This document shows positions 1 to 6,201 of a DNA stretch of 6,201 nt, in pieces; position 1 is the stretch's first letter; each line of letters opens with the position of its first letter. The notes under the pieces were generated by a model. That model searched no databases. It was not told the DNA's origin and saw nothing but the letters and a program-made list of their open reading frames with translations. Both the position numbers and the translations under genes were made by a program. Origin of the DNA: an uncultured Chthoniobacterales bacterium (GTDB lineage Bacteria > Verrucomicrobiota > Verrucomicrobiae > Chthoniobacterales > UBA10450); the NCBI GenBank assembly GCA_955652855.1, contig CATPCN010000646.1, positions 1-6,201 on the forward strand. The letters run 5' to 3'.

Positions 1-3000
1 AGACAGCCATGCCGCTGCGTTCTTAATCTTCTCCCTGACTTTGTGCGCCGCAATATCAGGAGAATGGTCCTCGCTGGCCTCTCCCTCGCACAATTCGAAA
101 ATCCTCGACGTCCGGCCTGGAAGGCCCATAACACGCTCGCGCACCGCGGTGGGCAATTCTTTCAATCCGGTCTGCAATATCTCAAATCTGTCTTGCGAAA
201 TCCGTTCTAAACATGCCAAACGCGCGAGGGTGCACAGCAAGCTTTCCTGAAGGCCCGAAATCTGGTATTTCAGAGCATTTACAACGAGGTCCAAGCCCGG
301 CGTATCGATGGACTGGATCAATCGGAGGAACCAGATGGCGGCTTCATCCTGCCCTGAAGACTCGACCGCGCGCGACACGAAATGCTCGACGGGTTCCGAT
401 GCATCTACATGCAAGTTTGAAAACATCCAACTCAGCACGGTTCGTGTAGCATAAGATGTTCGAGCGTTCGTCGCTGTCTCGGCGAAATGGACCCACACCT
501 CGAGCGGAACCTGGCTGGTGCGCCATGCCCTATTCTCGTTCTGGAGGTAGGGCCAGGGCCCGTAAAGTGCTATCCCTGCGCGGTGACGCAGCCGGTCGTC
601 GCTGACGTCAAGCAGTCGTGTCAGGCGCCGGGCGATGTTTGCGGTCAAGATGCCATTCTCGGCAGTGATAAGGGCGATCCATTGCAAGACAGAGTCAGAG
701 CTGGCATTCCAATCGCGGAGGACCATCTGCGGCGCCGTGCAGTGTAGTAGCGGAAGAATGGCGTCCACGATATCGTGACGTCCGATGTCGATAAGGTTGC
801 TCAAAACCGGGAGCACCTCGGCCCCGACCTCCAGCCCGGAAACCGCCGTGTCGCGGATCATCGAATTGAGAGCCGGCAGCGGATCTTCGGTGAGGAGTGC
901 GGCCCACCTCCCGCCAGAGGCCGCGAGTACGGATCCCGCCAGCGCCACGTCGGACGCAAGGGCGTACAGACCCGCCATAGCCCAAATCAGGGTTGAAGAG
1001 GTGCCCGGCTCGCGGTACTCGCGTAAGACCTGCTTGGTCTTTATCTGCCAATAAACCGATTCTACGGGCCTCGCGTTGCGCAGCAAATTCAGAAGTGCCC
1101 GGTTTCCGTTCGCAGACGCCGCAATTCCGTAACGATCCGCGAGATCGACAATTTCCGACCAGCGCGTGCACGCACTCAGCTGCGGCCGAGCTGGATTCAT
1201 CAGCTGGATCAGCAACGCCTTGCGGTCCGCCAGATCCGGCAGATCCCGAAGCGCAGAGATGATCTCGCCAAGGGCAATGTCCGCCCGGTCGGGCATCAGT
1301 CCTGCGACCCATTGCCAAGCCGTCACTGTCGCCACGGGATTAGCAATCTCAGCGAGGTAGCCGCGGATTTCGGGCGCCATTTGATCAAACAGCGCCCGGT
1401 CGAGCCGAAGCATGTTCAGCAGGAATCGGCAAAAAAGCGACGGATTAGCCAACTCTGATGCGTGATGCCCAACAGTCACTTCGGCAAAATGTGCACGGAT
1501 TATGTCCGGCGTCTCGGTCATGCGGTTCTGCCATTCAATACGAAGCCCCGCATAACCCTCGGCCCTTGGCGTCTTGAACAGGACGGAGTATCCTTCGTCG
1601 TTTGTTGCCAGCGGTTGGGGTAAACCCGATTGACCAACGGCAAGCACCCGACCCCGGTATAAGTTAAATTGGTCCCGTGTAAGGCATTGGGAAAGGCTCT
1701 TCTCGAACGCGTGGTGTGAAGAGAAGGCTGTCCCAAGAAGTTGAGCAAGCGAACGAATGACGTCTTCCGGCACTCCGTCGGAGATGAGATTGTGCAGGTC
1801 AGTGCGCTTAAGGCAGGCTCCGTCAGGAGGAGCGTCAAACCCGGCTTTCAAGTCACTGCTGTATTCCAGTAAGGCCAGCGTTTCCTCGATTACTTCCGGA
1901 TGAGCTTTGAACATCGAACGGCAGGCACCGAGGAGAAATCCCAATCCATGATGGAAGCGCCGCGGCGCGCTCCAAATCGCGTCGAGAACTGCGAAGTATA
2001 GGTCGAGCTGCGACCTTAGGAGGACAGGAGCTGCAGTTATATTCCATGGTGGGCACTCCGCTGCGCGAACGTTGGCGCAGTCAGGGAGTTGCAGAATGAT
2101 CTCCAGTATGTCGACAACCCGGACATCAATATCGCGGACCAAGTCGATGACGGGTTGGCGGCGTGCCGGGTCGAAGAAGCGCAAGAGAGCCGGGATGAGA
2201 CTCTCCGACCACTGCCGTCGGCCTTGTGCAAAACCGCGGAACTCGGACCAGGCCAGTACCCTCGTTTCAATCGGCTGCGCGCCTGCCGAGATGAGCAACT
2301 CGTGTGCCCACCGCACATAATCATCCGCTGCCTGCGGCGAGAGACCGGTTGGCTGGAACCGCATCAGGAGGTCGCCCGACCAGGCGAGAGATGGGCCCAG
2401 TCTCGCGCGTAACCAGGCGAATTGGACACATGCTTCCTCAACTGCCTTCCCGCGGGCTAAATCACGCTGAGCGGCCGCCAACAGTGAAAGGGGATCTTCA
2501 CCGATTGCTGCGAGCCCGACGCAAGCCTCTGCTGCAGCACCCGGCGCACCCGTTTCCCAGGTCTTCTTTAGTTGCTCGTGAAGGTCGCGCGCCGGACGAC
2601 GTTGAACGAGCAGTTTGAGCAGAGCAGTGCCGAGTGCCCTGTCGCCAAGATCATTCGTAACGTATTCGGGTTCGAAAGCCTGCCAAAGCAGGACACTCCG
2701 ATCTCTTGTGTTTGGGACCGCCGACCCTTCCAGCACGTCGAAGCGGAAACCGCCGTAAAGCGCTGTCAGCAGCCAGATCCAGTCGGACTGCTTATTCACC
2801 CACGCAAGGAGATCCGGATCGGTCTCCAACAGCCGCCGCAGCGGCAGCCGCCGCCGGAAGCGGTTGAAGGCGTGGGCCATTCCTGACCAGCGTATTTCGG
2901 CATCGGGGCCGCCAAGTGCCGCCGCAAGAGCATCGCGCACAGAGCCTTCGAAGCCGCTGCCATGCGTCTCTATTCGACCAAGAAGGGCGTCCAGAATCTC

Positions 3001-5706
3001 AGGAGTGAACCAATCCACCCTGCGTAGAACTGTCGCCACCGTGTCGACCAGGGTTCGCGCTGAGTTCGAGTCGGTCAGGATGCGGATTATCAGTCGGTCC
3101 ACGTAGGCACGCTGCGGAGAGTCGCGCAGGTCACGGAAAGCCCGCTCGACGCGATTGAGAAGCGTGACCTCCCGCGTCTCCTTCAATCCGTGGTCGTAGG
3201 CCTTGAGTAATCGGTGAAGTACATCCTCAATGATGTCCGGCGGCACTCCCTGCATGTCCGGCGAGGCGCTCATCAGGCTTAGCGTGGCGCGCGGCAGGAG
3301 CGCGAGGCCATCATCGGCCTTCAGAATATTGCTCAGCAGCGCGCTTTTCTCGCCTGGATCGAACTCGTCGCCGACAGCTACGATACCCAACGCAAGGAGC
3401 ACCGGAACCCTCCACAGCGGATCGCTCAGTCTCTCCCGGATGGTTTGAGCGGCGGTCAGACGGTTGGCTAGCATGTGCCGGGCGGCCAGGTATTCCTGAA
3501 ACGTCCGGTGGAAAAAGGTGTAGTTGTCCGGGCTTTGTTCTGCAAGGAGACCAACCTGGTCCTTCATTACCGTCAGAAGCGCGCCCTTGGCCTCCCTGAA
3601 GCGGCGGCTTTCGATGGGCATTCCTCGAGCGGCGGCGAGCGGTTCTCCGATCAGTTTACCGAGTTCCTCTGACCCGATCATGCGCTCACCGGACCTGGCC
3701 TGGAGCTCTGCCGCCACGGGCTCGAGAGCGGCGAGGATCTCCTCGCGCTTCAGGTTTTGTTCTCTGCACTCTTTGCGCCGGAGCCAAATCTTCAGGATAT
3801 TTTCCACAAGAGCCCCGTACAGCGCGGCCCGCTGCTCCGGCAGGGTACCGAGCGCCCAATGGACGGTGGCGAGGATCGTCACGAGGAGAGGATTGCGTGC
3901 CAGCTCACGAAGACGTGGTTTCTGCAGGTTGTAGATCTCTCGGATCAGGGCCTCGGCATCCACTGGCCGCTCGCGTTCGAGGTCCATAGCGTCGTTCACT
4001 GCAGCCGCCCATGAGGTTGCAAACTTTGTGACCATAGGCTTGGTCATCGGGCGTATGTCGTAATGGGCACATTCGGCCCTTATAGCAGTGGTTGCATCAT
4101 AGCCGACAAAGCGGCTCGTAACTATGACCTGGTTGCCGCCCATTTCATGAGGTAGGTCTTCGCCTCCATCATTCTTTTTAGGCCCTGCATGAGCCAAAAT
4201 AAAATCCTCAATCTCTTGGACGATGGTGAGGCGATTCGTTTCGTTCAACTCGTCCAGGCCGTCGAGAATCACGATGGCCTGGTCGGCCTCGATACTCTCG
4301 CGGAACAACTGATTGCGTGAATTCGGGTCGAGCCCGTCACCTCGCTCTTCCGATTCCGGGTCGCGCCCCAGATAGTCGATCAGGGGAATCTTCGAATCAT
4401 CGATCCGTGCGCGCTTACCTAGCGCCTGGGCGTAAAAGGCGATCCTCAGAAAGATCGGGAGGCGTGCGGGCCCGATTGATACCGTACGGGCGTCGGCGTG
4501 CGCGGTGGTGGCTTCCGGATCGACCTGAGACAGCTCGACGACAACGTCGCGCTGTCTTCCGTCTTCACTCTGTTTCCGCATGGCACGGGCAAAATGTAAG
4601 ACGACCCAGCGGCCGAGAGTGCTCTTGCCGCTGCCCGGCTCACCCCGGATCACGACCCGCCTGTGATTTCGGACTACATCGCCTAGATTTACCAGAACGT
4701 TGTCGTCCGTAGACAAATCTGCGTATCGAAGGTCATCCTGACCAACTGCTACGGCGGATCCCAAACGAGTCGTTCTGCGTACCACCTCGGCATCGAGTTG
4801 CGCGCGGCGCTGAGTGTCCATCGTCTCACTGGCCTCAGTGCCAACCAGGTCGCCGATCTCCTTGCTGTGCAGGCGCGCAACTTTTGTTCTTTCGAGGTCA
4901 GATTTCCTATCCGCGTGGAGAGCGACATACACTTTGTCCAGGTCGATCTCCAGGCGCCCGGCTTCGCTGATGCCTTGCAGATCGAGTTTGGAATTCACGG
5001 CGATCTGCCTCTCAAGATAGCGGTCGATCACGCTCCGAAGCCGCTGATGCCGAACGACGCCGCGCTCTACAGTTTCGGTCGCAAGTTGGTCGATGCGTGG
5101 CTGGACGAGTTCGGCGAGATGATCCCCCAGCATTTCGCGAAATCCCGCGACGCCTTTGTACTTGTGGATCCCTCGCGAGATGCCCTCAGCCGGGTTCTGG
5201 AGGCGCCGCACGAAAGCATTCGCGAGACGCCTTTGGCTAAAAAACTCCTGGTGGGTCGCTTCGTCGTCAGGATCTACCGGAGCTACCGGCGGATCGATTC
5301 GTTGATAGACGATGAGATCGACGTTGTCGCTTGCGGCAAGCGCGTCCTCGACTTCCCACTCGGTGCCAGATAAGTAGTGCGTCCCGTCAGGCTTTACGGG
5401 CGCGTCGAGCGGTGTACCCATCCGCGCCCAGAGGATGGCGACTACGATGTCGCACTGGGACGGACGAGGCATTCTGCGGTTGACCGCCTCCTGCATCGAC
5501 ATCTTCTGGACCAGCGGGATACTAACAGCGGGATCGTCGTACAGGTGGGCCGTGAGATGGATACGGTCTCGGATGCCCGCCCGTTTGGCTAACTCTTCGA
5601 CTACCTCCTTCGCGTTGCGCCTCTCCTCGACGACGTCGCCAGGGGAGGAGATGAAGACCCGCACCACCGGGACCGTCTTCGGCGCGGGATAGGACGCCTC
5701 GCTCAA
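1..5706 (-). CDS. Giant DUF4062-NACHT STAND NTPase (bacterial NLR-like), 3' end beyond the left edge
   Basis: The frame is open for 1,902 codons and runs off the left edge, so the C-terminus is missing. Residues 14-135 match DUF4062, a TIR-like domain: VRVFISSPGDV at 15-25, CDIVVAILWARMGT at 85-98 and SGTEWEVEDA at 113-122. A helical linker follows, with a segment often seen just before NACHT domains (YL at 230, LDLQGI at 241-246, VYVAL at 259-263). The NACHT NTPase has Walker A GEPGSGKST (355-363), Walker B AIVILDGLDEL (477-487), sensor QVIVTSR (526-532), the helical-domain motif RNPLLVTIL (604-612) and FFHRTFQEYLAAR (731-743). Residues from about 745 onward are Leu/Ala/Arg-rich and look like HEAT/ARM-type helices; I see no WD40, TPR or LRR signature, signal peptide or membrane segment. 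Family knowledge suggests a cytosolic ATP-driven switch whose C-terminus senses a trigger and whose N-terminus acts as effector. Antiphage defence is inferred; the ligand and effector reaction are unknown. TTG at 5706 was chosen because GGAG lies 6 nt upstream, an in-frame stop follows at 5761-5763, and no ATG is available before residue 69. GTG at residue 14 or 15 is the alternative. The family call is firm; the function is not. Confidence 0.9.
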   Translation of the reverse strand, partial: MSEASYPAPKTVPVVRVFISSPGDVVEERRNAKEVVEELAKRAGIRDRIHLTAHLYDDPAVSIPLVQKMSMQEAVNRRMPRPSQCDIVVAILWARMGTPLDAPVKPDGTHYLSGTEWEVEDALAASDNVDLIVYQRIDPPVAPVDPDDEATHQEFFSQRRLANAFVRRLQNPAEGISRGIHKYKGVAGFREMLGDHLAELVQPRIDQLATETVERGVVRHQRLRSVIDRYLERQIAVNSKLDLQGISEAGRLEIDLDKVYVALHADRKSDLERTKVARLHSKEIGDLVGTEASETMDTQRRAQLDAEVVRRTTRLGSAVAVGQDDLRYADLSTDDNVLVNLGDVVRNHRRVVIRGEPGSGKSTLGRWVVLHFARAMRKQSEDGRQRDVVVELSQVDPEATTAHADARTVSIGPARLPIFLRIAFYAQALGKRARIDDSKIPLIDYLGRDPESEERGDGLDPNSRNQLFRESIEADQAIVILDGLDELNETNRLTIVQEIEDFILAHAGPKKNDGGEDLPHEMGGNQVIVTSRFVGYDATTAIRAECAHYDIRPMTKPMVTKFATSWAAAVNDAMDLERERPVDAEALIREIYNLQKPRLRELARNPLLVTILATVHWALGTLPEQRAALYGALVENILKIWLRRKECREQNLKREEILAALEPVAAELQARSGERMIGSEELGKLIGEPLAAARGMPIESRRFREAKGALLTVMKDQVGLLAEQSPDNYTFFHRTFQEYLAARHMLANRLTAAQTIRERLSDPLWRVPVLLALGIVAVGDEFDPGEKSALLSNILKADDGLALLPRATLSLMSASPDMQGVPPDIIEDVLHRLLKAYDHGLKETREVTLLNRVERAFRDLRDSPQRAYVDRLIIRILTDSNSARTLVDTVATVLRRVDWFTPEILDALLGRIETHGSGFEGSVRDALAAALGGPDAEIRWSGMAHAFNRFRRRLPLRRLLETDPDLLAWVNKQSDWIWLLTALYGGFRFDVLEGSAVPNTRDRSVLLWQAFEPEYVTNDLGDRALGTALLKLLVQRRPARDLHEQLKKTWETGAPGAAAEACVGLAAIGEDPLSLLAAAQRDLARGKAVEEACVQFAWLRARLGPSLAWSGDLLMRFQPTGLSPQAADDYVRWAHELLISAGAQPIETRVLAWSEFRGFAQGRRQWSESLIPALLRFFDPARRQPVIDLVRDIDVRVVDILEIILQLPDCANVRAAECPPWNITAAPVLLRSQLDLYFAVLDAIWSAPRRFHHGLGFLLGACRSMFKAHPEVIEETLALLEYSSDLKAGFDAPPDGACLKRTDLHNLISDGVPEDVIRSLAQLLGTAFSSHHAFEKSLSQCLTRDQFNLYRGRVLAVGQSGLPQPLATNDEGYSVLFKTPRAEGYAGLRIEWQNRMTETPDIIRAHFAEVTVGHHASELANPSLFCRFLLNMLRLDRALFDQMAPEIRGYLAEIANPVATVTAWQWVAGLMPDRADIALGEIISALRDLPDLADRKALLIQLMNPARPQLSACTRWSEIVDLADRYGIAASANGNRALLNLLRNARPVESVYWQIKTKQVLREYREPGTSSTLIWAMAGLYALASDVALAGSVLAASGGRWAALLTEDPLPALNSMIRDTAVSGLEVGAEVLPVLSNLIDIGRHDIVDAILPLLHCTAPQMVLRDWNASSDSVLQWIALITAENGILTANIARRLTRLLDVSDDRLRHRAGIALYGPWPYLQNENRAWRTSQVPLEVWVHFAETATNARTSYATRTVLSWMFSNLHVDASEPVEHFVSRAVESSGQDEAAIWFLRLIQSIDTPGLDLVVNALKYQISGLQESLLCTLARLACLERISQDRFEILQTGLKELPTAVRERVMGLPGRTSRIFELCEGEASEDHSPDIAAHKVREKIKNAAAWLS

Positions 5707-5712
5707 GGTTGT

Positions 5713-5716
5713 CTCC
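5713..5716 (-). promoter_or_regulatory. Ribosome-binding site (GGAG) supporting a TTG start
   Basis: On the minus strand GGAG is followed by six bases (ACAACC) and then TTG at 5706-5704. This spacing is normal for a Shine-Dalgarno site. It decides the start, because the frame has no ATG or GTG between the upstream stop (5761-5763) and the DUF4062 domain, and the GTG codons at residues 14 and 15 lack a comparable site. A TTG start usually lowers translation, which would suit a large and potentially toxic switch protein; that last point is inference. Confidence 0.6.
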
Positions 5717-5723
5717 GATCGGA
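5714..5723. repeat. Perfect 10-bp palindrome overlapping the ribosome-binding site
   Basis: TCCGATCGGA reads the same on both strands and its left arm contains three of the four bases of the GGAG site. It could be an operator half or full site for a dimeric repressor, or two transcripts could pair through it. It has no loop, so it would not form a simple hairpin by itself. A 10-bp palindrome can also occur by chance, so a regulatory role is only a suggestion. Confidence 0.35.
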
Positions 5724-5763
5724 AAGAGTTGATTTCACCCGCCCGCTCTCTTCCACAAAATCA

Positions 5764-5800
5764 GACGATGGGGAGATGAACGCCCACAATCCCTCTCGTC
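5764..5800. repeat. Imperfect inverted repeat in the leader or intergenic region
   Basis: GACGA (5764-5768) pairs with TCGTC (5796-5800), and GGGA (5771-5774) pairs with TCCC (5790-5793), separated by a 2x2 internal loop and enclosing a 15-base loop. Read on the minus strand, the stem is followed by TGATTTTG, a short T run. It may be a leader hairpin of the NACHT gene or a weak terminator for a gene upstream. The stem is short and interrupted, so it may have no role. Confidence 0.25.
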
Positions 5801-5826
5801 GGCCTCTAAAGCAGATTTCCTGTGAT

Positions 5827-6201
5827 CTAGCGCCGTCTGGTAAAGCAATAGGTAGTATATAACAGGATTTTAGCTGGAATCACTTCAACACATTCGGCCA
5901 TTGTTGCTGATCTGTCTTCTGCCCAGCCGACAGTCGGATTGTGGATGAGCTCGGCGACGTAGCTCCCAAGTAGTCGCTCGCAAAACGGAGCCTGGATCGC
6001 GGCTGTCGCCCTGGCGATTGCTTCGTCGAATCGTGGGCCGCGATCGGACCTTTGCGGGCTAGCTGCTGGCCATCCAAAGCCCAAGCGCATCCGCACCGCC
6101 TCTCGGAGACGTCCGGATCGCCGAACCTCCCAACATTCGCCTACGCATCTTGGAAACCTGCCATGTGATGGTGTCTCCAAACGGCGTTCCGGGAAGCGTC
6201 C
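5827..6201 (-). CDS. Unrecognised reading frame, open to the right edge (possible 3' end of an upstream gene)
   Basis: A minus-strand frame enters from the right edge and ends with TAG at 5827-5829, giving about 124 codons; an internal TTG at 6180 would give 117. I recognise no family. The middle part (for example DEAIARATAAIQAPF and LLGSYVAELIHNPTVGW, roughly 5910-6050) has plausible protein composition and GC-rich third positions. Both ends use many codons that are uncommon in the NACHT gene (AGA, AGG, TTA, CTA, TAT), and the N-terminal part is Arg/Pro/Cys-rich. No ribosome-binding site can be judged because the frame may start outside the window. It lies on the same strand as the NACHT gene, 120 bases from its start, so it could be an upstream neighbour. 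A decayed gene remnant or a chance open frame is equally possible. Confidence 0.25.
   Translation of the reverse strand, partial: GRFPERRLETPSHGRFPRCVGECWEVRRSGRLREAVRMRLGFGWPAASPQRSDRGPRFDEAIARATAAIQAPFCERLLGSYVAELIHNPTVGWAEDRSATMAECVEVIPAKILLYTTYCFTRRR
5859..5888 (-). promoter_or_regulatory. Possible sigma70-like promoter upstream of the NACHT gene
   Basis: On the minus strand TTGAAG (5888-5883) is followed after 18 bases by TGTTAT (5864-5859); a better -10 match, TATACT (5859-5854), lies five bases further on but has no good -35 partner. The stretch 5841-5880 is the most AT-rich part of the upstream region. Transcription from here would give a leader of roughly 145 bases ahead of the TTG start. 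Matches are weak (four of six at both hexamers), and the elements overlap the end of the uncertain reading frame at 5827-6201. Confidence 0.2.

Larger units (their letters stand above)
5707..5826. other. Intergenic or leader region upstream of the NACHT gene
   Basis: These 120 bases separate the TTG start from the stop of the uncertain upstream frame. In the NACHT frame they carry stops at 5761-5763 and 5806-5808. They contain the ribosome-binding site, the 10-bp palindrome and the imperfect inverted repeat listed separately. I see no tRNA, riboswitch or convincing intrinsic terminator. Confidence 0.5.

Noticed and set aside
695..1318. A 207-codon minus-strand frame
   Set aside because: It overlaps the large NACHT frame in another phase, is rich in Arg, Gly and Ser as expected of a shifted GC-rich frame, and matches no family.
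2831..2866. The CCG/CAG-rich tract as a tandem repeat or CRISPR-like element
   Set aside because: It has no regular unit or spacers and lies within continuous coding sequence.
3524..3934. Plus-strand frames of 85-136 codons
   Set aside because: They are Ser/Arg-rich shadows opposite the NACHT helical domain, where the minus strand shows the NPLL and FFHRTFQEYLAAR motifs.
4317..4712. A 131-codon plus-strand frame
   Set aside because: It lies antisense to the Walker A region and has an Arg/Ser/Pro-rich composition typical of a shadow frame.
4798..5373. A 191-codon plus-strand frame with protein-like composition
   Set aside because: It is codon-aligned and exactly antisense to the DUF4062 and linker part of the NACHT gene. 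In GC-rich genes the complement of each codon often stays open, and the opposite strand carries recognisable conserved motifs.
6001..6050. A T-loop-like sequence (CGTCGAATCG) suggesting a tRNA
   Set aside because: No matching acceptor, D or anticodon stems could be built around it.
5880..6077. A 65-codon minus-strand frame upstream of the NACHT gene
   Set aside because: It overlaps the longer frame ending at 5827, is rich in Ser, Gln and Arg, and shows no ribosome-binding site or family resemblance.

Overview
This window is almost entirely one gene. On the minus strand a single frame is open without interruption from a TTG start at 5706 to the left edge (at least 1,902 codons, stop codon not in the window). 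It encodes a very large STAND-type NTPase. An N-terminal DUF4062 (TIR-like) domain is followed by a helical linker, a NACHT NTPase with intact Walker A, Walker B and sensor motifs, and a C-terminal helical region of more than 1,100 residues. This is the plan of bacterial NLR-like proteins: a putative effector in front, a nucleotide switch in the middle and a long sensor-like array behind. I read each codon across the frame and found no stop or frameshift, so the gene looks intact as far as it can be seen.

The remaining 495 bases (5707-6201) lie upstream of this gene. From the gene outward they hold a GGAG ribosome-binding site inside a perfect 10-bp palindrome, an imperfect inverted repeat, an AT-rich stretch with a weak promoter-like pair, and a minus-strand reading frame (5827-6201) that enters from the right edge and resembles nothing I know. 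That frame could be the 3' end of an upstream gene, a decayed remnant or chance. No RNA gene, CRISPR array, transposase or attachment site was found. All the plus-strand reading frames look like shadows of the large minus-strand gene.

The DNA is GC-rich, with GC-preferring codons, a Shine-Dalgarno sequence and a TTG start. This points to a bacterium with a moderately high GC genome. Nothing here fixes the phylum. Large DUF4062/NACHT proteins usually sit in variable accessory regions, and a role in antiphage defence is a reasonable inference, but no neighbouring defence gene is visible to support it.
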